In this document: positions 1-12,835 of the stretch, one piece after another
Layout: each line of letters opens with the position of its first letter
Position numbering within the stretch: the first letter of the stretch is position 1
DNA from: Lycorma delicatula
Lineage: Eukaryota > Arthropoda > Insecta > Hemiptera > Fulgoridae
Direction of reading: 5' to 3'
NCBI RefSeq assembly: GCF_047948215.1
Contig: NC_134455.1
Coordinates: 73,495,689 to 73,559,688 of the forward strand
Length of the DNA stretch: 64,000 bases
Position numbers and translations under genes: made by a program
The notes under the pieces: model-generated
Databases searched by the model: none
What the model was told of the DNA's origin: nothing
The model's input: the letters and a program-made list of their open reading frames with translations, nothing else

Positions 1-310
1 TTTAGTCTCTTTTTCAGTTTTCTATAAATCCTGATTTAACTTTATCCTGATTTACTTTAATTGTTATTTATCAGGATTCTCAAAATCATGAGGATAACGA
101 ACAGTACGGGGGTTCAGGGGGCGGAGCCTTATAGGTAGACGGGAATGGTGATCCAATCGAGCTCTGCGGGTGTCCAAGGGGTCGTCCTCCTGAAACACGG
201 GAATGTTGAGCGAAGCGAGCCCTGGGATAGGCCCCGTGGCCTCGAGACGCTCCGAGGAGCCCCTAAGTTGGCTAGATCTACGTTCTGGCTGGGTGGCCGG
301 CCAGTTCAAA
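1..310. repeat. GC-rich dispersed repeat, copy A (partner near 32.74 kb)
   Basis: This GC-rich segment in AT-rich DNA shares an ordered series of blocks with 32737-33030: a start like tttagtctctttttcag, then ggcggagcc, tagacgggaa, a gcgaagcga block, ctctgcgg, ggataggc and a ggccagtt block near the end. The short reading frames inside it are in mutually overlapping phases and none looks like a protein. It may be part of a Helitron-like or other non-coding element. The left end may lie outside the window. Confidence 0.55.
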
Positions 311-517
311 ATAAAAACATTCTATTCAATCACTATAATGTTAAACTTTACGACGCGTTCGGTTTCAACACCAAAATACAATAGTCTACTAAATGTTATT
401 AAGCAACGGATAAAATTTTATAAAATAACAGCCTACATGATAGCTACAATATAATAAATATCGATGAAGAACGTTTAAATGTAAAGCAAAATTTCTGTAT
501 GAATCAGAACATTTTTT

Positions 518-702
518 TTCCTTTTTAGCCTACGGAACTACTGTAAGGTATTAGTTCAGAACGAATGAGGATGTTATATATTTACATAAATGAAATGTAC
601 AGTCTCAGGTCGACCAGAGACTGTAGATGTATTGTATGACTGAAGATGTATGTATGATTCCTGAGATATATGGTCAATTGAAACCATACCACCAAAAAAC
701 GA
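518..702 (-). mobile_element. SINE-A fragment (3' part)
   Basis: On the minus strand this matches the body and tail of the SINE seen complete at 55918-56216: the accaccaaa block, the ctgagat/tggtcaattgaaacc block, the agtctcaggtc block and the tail cttttta gcctacgga. The tRNA-like head is absent. Confidence 0.7.
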
Positions 703-1288
703 ATCAGAATATTATAATCTGTTATTAATCATAATTAATTGTTGAAATCTGTCAGCTGATTTATAAATACATACTCTTAAAAAGACTGACGTAATACTTG
801 TTAATGATAAAAATAAATTTACATGGAAATTTTAAACAATTTGCGATTCAAATGTAATCATTTCATTTCCTTTTCCCTCGGCTGATCGTAATTACAGTAT
901 TTTTTTTAAAAAAGAATAATACTCATGTCATCTCCATTTAAACAACATTCTCAACTAAAAGTGTCATTTAGTATATTTATGTTAAATTATGAAATACTTT
1001 CCAGTTAACAATTTGAAAAAAATTACTTACATAATTAGAATTTCACCACGGTTATATCACAATCTTCTTCTGTCCCCCTTAGACAACGTCTCATTGACAT
1101 TCATCTCCTTCTTTACGTGGTATAGGCAACACTACCTCCTCAAAAATTGCTCCTAAGACGACATGGTTCTTTTTCTCTTTCCAACGCTTATTTTCCACAA
1201 TCTTTCTGAGAATTAGGAAATATTTTTATATTCCTAATTACAACCTATTAAACGATTGAAATTATTTAAATATTTAGTGTATAAAAAA
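703..1288. other. AT-rich DNA, nothing recognised
   Basis: No coding pattern, terminal repeat or RNA gene is visible. The sequence is simple AT-rich DNA between two SINE fragments. Confidence 0.5.
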
Positions 1289-1372
1289 TGTCATACCAAA
1301 CCGGGATACGAATCTAGAACTTTTATAATGTAAGGTCGAGACTACCGGTGCATATGCACCAACTTTATTTAT
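1289..1372 (-). mobile_element. SINE-B fragment (tRNA-like head)
   Basis: The minus strand reads a tRNA-like promoter: ggtagtctcg near the A-box side and agattcgtatcccgg as the B box, followed by ttggtatgacat. The same B box plus 'catgacat' block occurs at 44199-44347, 58815 and 59186. It is too degenerate for a functional tRNA. Confidence 0.5.
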
Positions 1373-2039
1373 TATAGATTTATATTATAATAATATTTCC
1401 TACTACCCATTCTATAAACCTGGTGTTGCCTATTCTATAATATGAATCCAAAAATCCGAAAAAAATGCATAATTCTTTCCGGATATTAAAAAATGTTTTT
1501 ACAACGTTCTTTTCTATTATTTCGAGTACGTCACAACCTTTTGCTCTTGCATAATGCTTATTGTAATCCTTTTTACGATTAACAATTATAATAATGAAGC
1601 TGTATTTTGTGTTTCGTTATTTTTTTATATAAAATAAATGATATTTTTTGAAAAATTACAAAATAAAAATTTTCAAAGATTCTTGAAATATTTCAAGAAT
1701 TTTTGACGTCAAAATATTTTTTAGTGTCGCATCTAAAAGGATTTCAATAACTTTAAACATGAAACATGTCTGTTTTAACAGACATGTTACACATGAAAAA
1801 CTGAACTTTTCAAACTCATTATAATTATTTTATTTCAGTTTTGTTAAAAAAAAATGCGAATGTAATAAACTTTACAAAGATGAATCCGAATTCATGAAGA
1901 CACAAAAATTTGAAAATTACTAGTTTTAAAATTATTTAAATTTCATATTTTTAAGTAGGCTTTAAATTAAAAACAAGTAGTAGCTAACTAATCATTAGTT
2001 TGCCAGCGACTTCAAACAATTAAAATTTAAAGATAGTGG
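1373..2039. other. AT-rich DNA with two short palindromes
   Basis: No gene is seen. A perfect 22-bp palindrome at 1679-1700 (attcttgaaatatttcaaga and its last two bases) and a 12-bp stem with a 2-base loop at 1763-1788 (aacatgtctgtt, then tt, then its complement) lie about 60 bp apart. Confidence 0.5.
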
Positions 2040-2720
2040 AAAAAGATACATTTTAACTTTCTTATCCGAAGTAAAGGAGGTTTTTGAATGCGGAAAATGT
2101 CGGTTTTCAGATTTCAACGGAAATATCCATTTTAACCATCTCTGAATCCATTTTGACTAGTTTCGGCGTGACGTCTATACGTATTTATCTCGCATAACTT
2201 AAAAAAGATTAGCCGTAGGACGTTGAAATTTTGGATTTAGGACTGTTGTAACATCTAGTTGTGCACATCCCCTTTTGATTGCAATTGACTGAATTAAAAG
2301 TGTTCAAAAAAGCCCAATATCCATTTTTTTTTGGATTTTGGGCTTTTTCTTAACTGGAGTAGTAGTAAGCCCTCATTGAAACCTTTTTAACGAAATATCA
2401 TAAATTGTACTTATTTTCATCGGTTCCAGAGTCATAGCCAAATAAAATTTTAATTAATGAAATATTTGGATCTTAGGGGAAGTTACATCGGTTTGAATCA
2501 GACTTCATCTAATTTTTTTTTTTTAATTTAAATATATTGATCTGTTAATAATTATTAACCTCATTGTAAAAAAAAAAATTATGATTACCAATAGTTCAAT
2601 TATAACAAAAAAAAATATCAGAAGTTATTAATGAAATAAGATTTTATGTATTTTTTATTTAAAAAAATTGTGTTTGTGTAATTTAATAAGCGTAAAAGGA
2701 AGTAATTTTTTTATTGTATT
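2040..2720. repeat. Dispersed non-coding repeat R2, copy A
   Basis: The right half (about 2405-2720) is repeated at 29405-29722, with long shared blocks such as tagccaaataaaattttaa and gaaatatttggatc, then a gaatcagacttca block and a taataattattaac block. The left half contains an imperfect hairpin at 2305-2349 built from aaaaaagcccaatatcc and ggattttgggctttttt-like arms. No protein is encoded. The type of element is unknown. Confidence 0.6.
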
Positions 2721-4508
2721 CTTTTGAAGCAGGGTTCTTAATTGATTTGATTTTTATTTATTTTATTTTATGCTATCGTTAAAAGTTAAGGAAGGCCTTC
2801 GCTAAAAATAAATCTCATTTTCAAGAGATATAAAACACTAAAAGTAATTATTTGTATGTTTTCGTACATTTTTTTAGGTTTATTTATTTTAAAGAAGCCT
2901 CCAAAGGATAGCATAGTTTTATTGGGATTCCCCTTAAATTTTTATTTCAAATACGTATAGGGTTTTTTAAATATTAATGACGTAATTAAATACTATTATT
3001 TAAAATGCGATTGCGAAAAAAAAACATCATTAATAAAAAATTTGGTTCTGATTTCACCTCCTTGAAACTATGGCAAAAGTTTTGCATTTTTTAAATTTAT
3101 TCAGTGTTAAAAGTATAACTAAGAAAAATCAAAATTTTTAGTAAAAACTTTGACCCTTTGATCAAATGACATTATTTTCATCAAATTTATTCTATTTGTA
3201 AGCATAATTATTAAAAAAAAAATATTGGGGTCTCATTTCATCACCTTGTTCGAAAGCTATCTCATGTAACATTTTAAATAACAGCTCCAACTTGAAAAAG
3301 AGATGAAATATTAAAAAAATGTAAAAACGGAATTTTTGTTTACTTATAAGTCCGTGTCTCTTTAGATTCCTTTTTTAAAGTTCTCATGTCGTCTACATTC
3401 TTACAATATACAGTTAAATTTTTAATCTTGAAAATTAAAGATTGAAAAGATTGATATTACTTTCTTGTATCACAGTTCTAGAACTTTGCTGCAAGAAGGA
3501 AAGTATGGAAATCAGTCAAAAAATGGGAAATGGGTTGTTCTTTCATATCGCGACGTTTCATGACCCAAGGACCCCAAAAAACAAAAAAACAAAATTGGAG
3601 AGTTATGATCTTACATAGAGGTGTTGGCGTGTTTGAAGCTTAATAACGTTTGATTGGATTAACCAATTTCTGTAAAATTTGACAGAGACTCATGTAAATG
3701 GGGCAATTTTTTGGTAAAAGCTTGGGGTCAATATCTCCAGGGGATGGAGTAAATAATTTATTTGTGGTCAATTTTCTAAAAATTTTGCAAACAATCCCAC
3801 TTTACATTAAACTCAGTAAATAAATGCGTACATGCTAATCATACCATTTAAAAAAAAATTTGCCCCCAAAATTTCCCCTTCCTCAATAATTGAAAAACCG
3901 CACTACCTTTTTATTTATTGCATATTTTTATTTCTTCCTGAGCATTGTAGTGCAAGTGGCCCCCCAAAAAAATATTTTGAGGCAATATTGAGGAGAAACT
4001 GATCAGAGTAAAAAAATATTGATTTTTTAAAATTTTTTAAGAAATTTTTAATTCATTTTAACTTTTAATAATAACATTACAATAAAATTTAATCATAATT
4101 CATCCCCCCCAAAAAAAAGTAAATCTTAGTTAACTTTTACTGTTTGTACATTTTGCAGTAGAATATTTTTAGTTTTTTTTTCACTGAACATAGTAAATAG
4201 AGAAAAATGAACAAATTTTCTTCGGAGGTGATTTTATGGGTGTGAGAGCAGAAAAAATTAAAAAATATTGATTTTTTGAATTTTTTAAACCTTTTTCATG
4301 TATCATTATTTTTCCACAATATAAGAATAAATAACCAATGGAAGGAAAGTATAATAATACGTTGTCTTATGGAGTTTAAAAGTTTATTTACCGGAATAAG
4401 TATTTACTTCAATTAGTTGGCCGATTTTTATGCAGCGTTTACTAAAAAAAAAAAAAAAATTACCGTGATGCCTCCTTATTCAAACGGAGTCACAGTTGAA
4501 ACTTCTTA
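2721..4508. other. AT-rich, low-complexity DNA
   Basis: A/T homopolymers dominate, including a run of 17 A at about 4443-4459. Around 3480-3600 the text changes to a more complex style (gcgacgtttcatgaccc, ccccaaaaaacaaaaa), which suggests an old non-coding repeat, but no second copy was identified in the window. Confidence 0.4.
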
Positions 4509-4749
4509 GTTTAACATACTGATTTTATTTTATTATTAATATTACTTCTCGGACGAATGTAGCTAGAATAAAGTATAGTGATTATGTCAAAAATGTGTTT
4601 TCGGGTTTTTTAAATCCTTAGGTTTTAGGGTTCAACTAGTTCATCTAGTCCAAAAAAAAAACCGTATAAGTGTATGTATATGTGTGCATACCTATGTATG
4701 TATGTGTGTCGCTCTGCTTTTGGCCTTATATTTCAGGATTGACCGAACC
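4509..4749 (+). repeat. Direct repeat R5, copy A
   Basis: It is homologous to 5814-6053. Shared blocks in the same order are gaatgtagctagaat, agtatagtgattatgtcaa, gggttcaactagttcatcta, a gtatgtatgtgtgtcgct block and ggccttatatttca followed by gattgaccgaacc. It is non-coding. Confidence 0.75.
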
Positions 4750-5813
4750 TATATATAAATCCCAATAATTAATAGATTAAATTTAAATGTCTGAAATATT
4801 TAGCTTTAATCTATTCTAAGATTATTAATCACTAAAGAAATAGTTTCAACGATGTTCAGAAGGGGAGGAAGTCTGTTTCAAACTATTTAAAATATTTTAT
4901 TTGAAAATTGTTTAATTATTTTTAGTATAAATTTAATTTTTATTTCATTAAAATCTTTTTATAAAAGCATATATTAAAAAGTTTGTATTAAAAAAAAGAT
5001 TAGAATTGTTCCAACAGATCACCTGAGAGAAATATTCATGATTATTTTTTTTTTAAATATATACAATTATAGTGTTTTAAAATAAGTATAAAATGTTTAT
5101 TTGTGAATTCATTTTAAACACCATATACTTGATTTTATCTCCAAGCATAAAATAAAAAAGGAAATAATATAAACTGATGGAACAAACATGTGCTCAAGTT
5201 GTTCGTCTGCAATTCTACAAGCAATAATATTTTATTAAATAAATTACGCTTGGAAGATTTGGTAATATATATTGTGATTTAATAATAATTTATTTGTTTA
5301 CATATTGTTAAAAAAGAAAAAAAGAACAATTCATGAGATAGGAAAATTTTTAGCACTTTCATATTTATTCATTCAATCATTTTTTCCTCGCCTCAATGGT
5401 GGAAAAACGTATAACGATTGCACACGTTGACGGATCTTGAAATTCGTCTGCCAGTTGTACATCCAATCCATCAAAATCTTCCCCATCCTTCTCTATTTAT
5501 CATTTTGTTACAATTGATATCCATCCATTCTATTCGCCTCTTGTAGTTTAAGCCAGCTTTATTGGAAGTGTTATTTTCGATGTTATTGTTAAATATATTT
5601 TTATACATTTTATAATAATTTGTTACGATATTGTGGTTGAAGTTAGAAATCCTTCATTAACTCAGAGAAAATTCATGTAAATAAAAAATCAACACGAAAA
5701 AATAATTAAAAAGAAACTGTTTTATATTAGCAATTTTTGGAATTTGTAACATATTAAAAAAGGGATTAATTAAAAAAAAAGGTTTGTATAGATAAAAATA
5801 GTTGAAACATTAT
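4750..5813. other. AT-rich spacer between two R5 copies
   Basis: Nothing recognisable is present. It separates the two direct repeats by about 1.06 kb. Confidence 0.4.
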
Positions 5814-6053
5814 AGTTTAAAATATGGATTTTATTTTATTTTAATATTACTTCTCCGGCGAATGTAGCTAGAATATTTATATTAAAGGGGAAAGTATAGT
5901 GATTATGTCAAAAATGGGTTGTAAGGTTTTTTTAAATCCTTAAGTTTTAGGGTTCAACTAGTTCATCTAGACCAAAAAAAAGTATATACGTGTGCATACG
6001 TATGTATGTGTGTCGCTTTTCGTTTGGCCTTATATTTCAAGATTGACCGAACC
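5814..6053 (+). repeat. Direct repeat R5, copy B
   Basis: It is the second copy of the 4509-4749 repeat, in the same orientation. The repeat continues past 6053 into a tatatgaggcattgat block that also occurs at about 32163, so a third and more diverged family member lies at 31960-32430. A run of about 22 T at 6294 follows. Confidence 0.75.
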
Positions 6054-6839
6054 CGATTTTCTTCAAATTTGGCTGAAATATTTCTATATATGAGGCATTG
6101 ATCATATTAATTTTATTAAAAATTTTTTTAAAGTTGGAGAATATCGCGGAAAAAAATAATTTCGACTTTATTCGGAGGAATTTTAGAGAAACTTTATTAA
6201 AAAAAATTTGTTACTTTCAACGCTTATATAAATAATCCAAAAAATATTTATTTCAAAAAAATCAAAACCGATCTCTTAAAATTGAAATATGTTTTTTTTT
6301 TTTTTTTTTTTTTTTTGTTTTTATGACCTCTCTCCGTTCCGTTAATAATATATTACAAAAAAGTACTTTGAAAGTTTATACGTCATACATAAATCTGTTA
6401 AAAAATGGCTACAATTTTAGTAAATCACAATTCTCGGACTTAAAATGTAGAAAAGTTTTTTGAAATTTTTTTCTCTTATTTTAGTCTTTATTGAAGAGGG
6501 TATTAGATTTAGAAAAAAACTTCACTTAAGCAGATTTTTTAAGCTTAAAGTATATATGAATATTTTTAGAAAGTTTTCTCTTAAAATTGGTTCCCCACCT
6601 CTAAAATATATATTGTTTTTTCGTTTTTGTTTTTTTTTGTGTCTAAACTCTTTTAATTTCTATTATTACAAAAGGTTTTTGCATTATTCTTAAAGGGCTA
6701 TAGCACCTATTAAAGTAGCTTTAGCACCTATATTATATTCTAGATGCAAAATTAGAAGCAATTTTGCATTACTTCATAAAAGTTATAATTTTATCAAGTT
6801 ATACTTAACATGGTGTTATCAAGTGGTGTTATCATCACT
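6054..6839. other. AT-rich DNA, nothing recognised
   Basis: The stretch holds a long poly(T) and an open frame of 77 codons at 6460-6693. That frame translates to a Phe/Leu/Lys-rich product typical of random AT-rich sequence. Confidence 0.4.
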
Positions 6840-7133
6840 AGACCTAGTTGGTCTAGTAGTGAACTCGTCATCAAAAATCAGCTGATTTCGAAGTCGAGAG
6901 TTCTAAGGTTCAAATCCTAGTAAAGGCAGTTACTTTTCACGGATTTGAATACTGATCGTGGATACTAATGGTAATTCTTTGGTTGTTGAGTTTCAATTAA
7001 TCACACATCTCAGGAATCGTCGAACTGAGACTGTACAAGACTACAGTTCATTTATACTCATACATATCATCCTCATTCATTCTCTGAAGTAATACCTTAT
7101 GGTAGTTCCGGTGTTTTAATAGAAAAAGAAAGA
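6840..7133 (+). mobile_element. SINE-A, near full length
   Basis: The tRNA-like head has the A box ttggtctagtagtg, the block aatcagctgatttcgaagtc and the B box aggttcaaatcctagt. The body then runs through acggatttgaatact, atcgtggata, tttggttgttgagtttcaat, cacacatctcaggaat and ctgagactgtacaagactac. It ends with tagttccgg and an A/G-rich tail (agaaaaagaaagaag). Internal RNA polymerase III boxes are expected for this class. No clear target-site duplication is visible. Confidence 0.85.
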
Positions 7134-7907
7134 AGTTGTATTTGACGGGCGTAGCCGGAGAAACCATGCAATACTTTGTTAACTTTATTTTAAGAAGTGG
7201 TAAGTGTTTTTAATTGAGGTTTATAATTATTGTCAGTTCTAGTAAGAAAAACTATTTCTTGTTTATACTTTATATAAAAAAAAGAAGAAATTATCAACTA
7301 AAATGTAATTATTAAAATAAAACGGAAAATACTTTCTATTATTCTAGGATATATATATTATTTCTCAAAACAATATACTCGTATTTATAAAACGTTTTTA
7401 AACCGGTAAAACACTGATTCTTGGAAAGAGTAGTGATGTTACCCAGAAGAAAATAAAATTTTATGAAGTTCAATAAAAAATTATTTATTTAATTACTTTT
7501 ACAACAACAATAACCTAAGCCCTATAATAGCTATCGGATAATAATAAATTATGTTTTTATAACACAAATATTTACGATTTCTACCGTCTGAATAATGAAT
7601 AATCTATATTTATTGATCAATTATTATATATTATTTTATACCACTATTACTTTATTATTATTACTTTACTTTTACTATTTTATTTATATTACTATTTTAT
7701 TTTATAATTACTTTATTTTGTATTATTGATGAATTGTATTTATGAATAGTGTATATTCATTGTGTATTGAATGTCTATAATTGACGTAAAAGAGAGAATG
7801 TTCCAGCAGTTGCCTTCTCTACATTCTGTTTATTCTGGCTGGGATCTTATAACAGATTGATCATAATGTTAAATGAATTTTTTTCTGCACGTGAAAGAAT
7901 TCCTTTT
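7134..7907. other. AT-rich DNA, nothing recognised
   Basis: The stretch is rich in TTATTTTATT-type sequence at 7620-7740. No gene is supported. Confidence 0.4.
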
Positions 7908-7972
7908 GGCGTGATCAGGATTCGAATCCTGAATTTCCGAATTATAAGCACTGATACTACCAGAGGAATGAC
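7908..7972 (-). mobile_element. tRNA-like fragment (SINE-B type)
   Basis: The minus strand reads cctctggtagtatcagtgct, and a little further on the B box aggattcgaatcctgatcac. The two blocks are in tRNA-like order, but the acceptor stem is not closed, so this is scored as a SINE or tRNA relic and not a working tRNA. Confidence 0.4.
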
Positions 7973-9876
7973 ATAATAATAATTATTACTCCTTTCATTT
8001 TAATACTGTTAAATAATTATTTGAACACCACATAGTGCTTTCCTGCAATATTAATAAAAATAATAATAGTAATTTTTTTTATCCGAGTATAAAAACAGCA
8101 ATTTTTTATGATTCCACTAAGCTAAATTTTTCTTTTCGTGGAAGTTAAAAAAGTAATTTATTTTTACAGTACATTAATAAAAAACAGTAAATTATTCTAG
8201 TTATATTAATTATTCTTAAATAAATTATTTTAAGTTGTTGAATTATAACACTGAAAAAAAAAATTAGAATAAAAAATTATGACATTTAAAGATTAGTAAC
8301 AATTTAACGTACTATAACAGGACCATTACAATAGGTTAGGGTAACGGATTTCTTCCGTAACGGATATAATAGAATAACATTTTTTTAAATATTTTATTGC
8401 GTGCGAGAAGGGAAATTAAAGACTGTGATGCCAAAGATGATTGCAGACTTAATTAGTGCCGATTATATGGTTCTTCTGAAAATTTAGTTGAAATCTAAAT
8501 GGCAGAATAGGAGTGAGTGGTTGATTGTTGTTAGCAACAAGCTGACACATCAAAGATACTATGTGTTGCCGTGGGAATTGTCGATTCAAGGTGTCACCTT
8601 GAAGAAGTTTCATCCTTTATCATTTCCGTTTGTGCAACGTCTGTTTAACGCATGAATTGACATTTTAGTAATGCACTATCGAATGTACACAAGAAAATGT
8701 TGAATAATAGATTATTATAGTCTCCTTTTCCTTTCTTCGTTGCGACAAGTCCCATAACTGGCAAGCGGAAGTGCCGATATCCTAGTAAATCTGGCCGAGA
8801 TATATGAAATATTTTACATTGAATTTTAATCTAGATTTTTTTTTTACAATCTCTTTGTACTATTTTTATCATAACTGCATGTATCATGATTGTGGGAGCC
8901 CTATCCTGATTAGCTCAGGTTAATACATGAGTGCACACAAACACACACACTTGAGCGAGCGCTTATCATGTATAAAATTTTGTACAATTAGTTAATTTTT
9001 TTCTTGATCTGTATTTATTTTTAATTTATCGTTGTTTTCCTGTTATGAATAATGGTGTTCAATACCCATTTTAGGTTCTTTTTTTTAGTTTCTCTCGTTA
9101 TAACCTTTAAAATAATGATTTTATTTTGATTTTATATTAATTTCTTTGCAGAATTTTTTTGAGTAATTTATTCAGTTTATTTTTTCACGTTAACAATTAA
9201 AATGTTATAATATTCCAACATCTAAATAACAAATATTTAGTTATTTTTTTGTTCGTACAATAAATAATCTCTTTTGATTTAACATTTTTAAAAGTTAGAA
9301 AAGATTTTTGGAATGAAAAAAATGGTTTTGATTTTACGAGTCTTATTTTTGTATATACATAGTTTAACACGTTTATTGCTTATTATTATTTTTTTATTAT
9401 AGTTTATACTATAATTTAGCCAAAATAAATATTGAGAAAATTTGTAAAATAAAAGTAAGCTTAATAAAATTTGCTTAGCGACGAACTAAAACACTATCAA
9501 AACAGTTTCATTCGGAATTCTGATGTGTTATAATAAGAAACCGTTTTTTGTCATGTTTTTTTTTTAATTTGTTAGCATTAAAAAGAATTGTTAAAAACGT
9601 AAAGAGATTCAGTTTGGTCCAATTTGTTAAATCACGTTGGTTTGGAACGTAGTTGCTGATGCAGAATCCACACAAAGTATTCAGTATCCACTACTCGCTA
9701 AAGTCTTTGTATACCCGTATAGCTTTAAACAGTAGCCCATAACATTTTAAAGCATAAATATAGTATATCTCAGCTAAGAGGATGATTGATAAAAACAACT
9801 GACGGATAGGCAAGGAGGTATTGCTGTATCCTACATAATAGCACCAGGAATTGTGATATGATCATGTCTTTTACTG
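7973..9876. other. AT-rich DNA, nothing recognised
   Basis: Around 8400-8650 and 8740-8800 base composition is more balanced, but all frames are interrupted and no motif is recognised. Confidence 0.35.
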
Positions 9877-10644
9877 ACATACCGATTGTCCAAAACCATC
9901 ACCCATCCACCCCTTCTAAAACGACAAAAACTGGTTTTTACGAAAAACTCTTGGTGTCAAATTAAGTAAATTGTTATTGTCTATCGATTTTGTTGATAAT
10001 ATCAACTTACGATTCCCTCCGGAAGTGAGTTATCCAGATTGAAAGTTCATTTTTTAAAATAGAACACGTATATTCTGACCACGGATTTGGATTTTACATT
10101 GAAAAAGTTTTAATGTAAGGTTTATGAGAAGTATTTTTTAATAAATGCAATTTTTCACCTCTAAATGGCCTTTGAAGTTGACCTCGTATCAAAAATGAAC
10201 TCAGGTCTCTTGACAACTCACTTCAGGTAGGAAGCAGAAGTTGAAAACACCGCTACTCGAAAGAACGATTTCGGTTTAAGGTTAGACATCACTGCTAGTA
10301 TTCTAAAAATTGATTTTTCAAAGTTGGTAGAGAACATTCATAGTGACTTGGCACGAGGTCAACTTCAAAGGTAATTTAGAGGTCAAAAATCTCATTTTAA
10401 TAAAAAAATATTTCAAACAAAACTTAGTATTTTCCAACGTATAATCTAAATCCTGGTCAGAATATACATTTTCTATTTTAAAGAATGTACTTCCGGTCTG
10501 GATAACTCACTTCCAGGGGGACTCGGAAGCTGATATTGTCAGGAATCGACAGAATAGCATATCCAATATACGTAGTATGAAACCATGAGTTTTTTGAAAA
10601 AATCAGAACGGGTGGTCGGGTGGTTTTGCACACCCGATATATTG
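9877..10644. mobile_element. Long inverted-repeat (foldback/MITE-like) element
   Basis: The two arms, roughly 9877-10205 and 10340-10644, are inverted copies. Matching blocks (left arm versus complement of right arm) include ccaaaaccatcacccatcc / gcaaaaccacccgaccaccc, ggaagtgagttatccaga (exact), gtatattctgacca (exact) and tttgaagttgacctcgt (exact). A loop of about 130 bp separates them. There is no open frame, so it is non-autonomous. Ends and target duplication are uncertain. Confidence 0.8.
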
Positions 10645-12650
10645 CAGTTGAGTACTGTTACTACGCGTATTGTGTTTGTAATAATAATAAATTATTTCCC
10701 TGTAATAGAAAATATATGATAATAAGTTTCCTTAAAATGTTTTTTTTTAAATAAAAATTTTAATGATATTTAGGATTTAAAATTACGCAGAAAAAACGTA
10801 GTATACAAATATTAAGAAGAACGGTCGCAAAATTAAATTAATATTGAAAGTGATTTGTTTTGTAGTTCTGATCCGTATCATTATGTTATTAAAATATTAA
10901 TTAATTAAGAGTTAAGTATGATTTTTAATCTGTATCTAATTACATATTAATTTTAAATATTTGTATTAACACTGCTTTTAGTGTGAAAATTTACATTATC
11001 AAACAGATACTAAAAAGTTTTATACTAACTGTTTTTTTTTGTTTTTTTTTTTTATATTTCAATTTCAATTTGAAATAAGTACTGAAATTATTAATTTTTT
11101 AAATCGGTTTTTTAATTAACCGATTCGTATCAGAAATCACAAAACGTATTATTCTAAAAAAATATACAATATAATTTAAAATTTTGTGATTAATTTTTAT
11201 TTTTGTGTGAAAATTAAGAATGTAAATTTTTTTCGATGTTTTAATATATTTATGAAATGGGGTGAAAATGGAAAATCTTAATAATTTGTTTAGGGTATTT
11301 TCAAAGTATGGTTATTTCAAAGTTTTTAATCCTCTCTTGATTAGACGGTATCAATTCTAGGAACGATCGCTTTAATTCTTATTAATTCACTGTATCGGCC
11401 CATCAAAAGCCAATATACTCGTATTTACTTACTTGCATTATCAGCTTAACTGAGATCAACTTCTATGGTATATTTTACAATTATATAGAATTTATTGTCA
11501 GTTATTTTTATTACTGACATTAATCTTTTTCAGCTTTTATAAACAGGCTTGTATTATACACTAGGTCTTAAATTGAAAACTAAGTATACCCGCTTAAAAC
11601 AGATTTAACTCAATTTTGGAAGTTTGTTTTAGTGTATCCGAAAAGAAGTTTCATGTTTTATATATATTAATATAAATGGTCAGATTAATTCACTTATCTG
11701 TTCTGTAACTATAATTTAGGTTTTTATCAAGGACAAAATGGAAGAGAAAATTCTCCTTATGCTCGTTCCTCTTCCTTTCATCTCTAATATGAAGTCTGGG
11801 TTCTGCAGCTTACCTGTAATTCCATCCATTTAGTGATTAGCCGTAACCCCTATGTTTGTCCACCCACTCTTCTTTTCTTTCATCGCTTTAACTCTTTTCA
11901 TTAAAGTATGATTGTATAATAAGGAGAATGTTCACAGTGTATGTTTAGAAATAGTTTTTAAATTGACTCTTAATGCTAAAAATAATAAAAATACTGTTCT
12001 AATAGTTTATTACTGCAAAAGATTAAGTAAAAAAAAAAAAAACAAAAATTACGTAACTCAAAATACATATATTTCTTTAAAACTATAATTTAAATTATTA
12101 TTAAAATTATTTTAGAAAGTAAAATATTTTTAATTTAAAAATATTATATAATAATTAGGTAATAACATCTAATATTTTTTAATACTGCAAAAAAATTAAG
12201 TAAAAAAATAAAGATGTAACTTTAAACATTTATTCTAAACTATAATTTAAATCATTAAATGATTTCAAAAAAATATATATTTTTTTTTATTTATTCTATT
12301 ATTAAATTAACTAATTACATGATATTTCACCTGTATATATCGTTTCAAAAAGAAAACGTTTTATATAACAGAATTGTCAATTTTTTATTAACAAAATGAG
12401 CATTTTTTTTATAATAATGAGAAAAATAATAAACTTAAAAAATAAATTTATAAAATCAACATTAAAAGATGAAAACAATATAATTTATTCTTATTTTGAT
12501 TTAAAAAAATCAAAATAAAAAAATAAAAAATTTTAGTGTATTTAAGGCGGTTTATTGTTTCCTCTATTTTAAATAAAAATTTACTAGATTTTTAAATTTT
12601 AGGAGACATACAAACCTGAATACAAATCCATTCCATATCATACTACTTTT
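10645..12650. other. AT-rich DNA, nothing recognised
   Basis: The stretch is mostly low-complexity A/T sequence, with no reading frame above background and no repeat structure that I could confirm. Confidence 0.4.
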
Positions 12651-12835
12651 ATCTGTTTAGCCTCCAGAACCACCGTAATGTATTACTTCAGAAGATGAAT
12701 GAGGTTATGTATGAATGTAAATGAATTGTAGTCTTCTACAATCTCAGGTCCACCATTCTTGAGATGTGTGGTTGTTGAAACCATACCACCAAAGAACACC
12801 GGTATCCACGATCTAGTATTCAAACCCATATAAAA
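12651..12835 (-). mobile_element. SINE-A fragment (3' part)
   Basis: Read on the minus strand it carries the body blocks ggtatccacgatctagta / accaccaaagaacaccgg in complement, the ctgagat block and the tail tgtttagcctccagaacc. The tRNA-like head is missing. Confidence 0.8.

Noticed and set aside
1679..1700. Heat-shock element controlling a nearby gene
   Set aside because: TTC/GAA half-sites are present, but their spacing is off between the two pairs and no gene is recognisable within several kb.
6460..6693. 77-codon open frame rich in Phe, Lys and Tyr
   Set aside because: Composition is what random AT-rich DNA gives; no motif, no repeat partner and no splice or promoter context.
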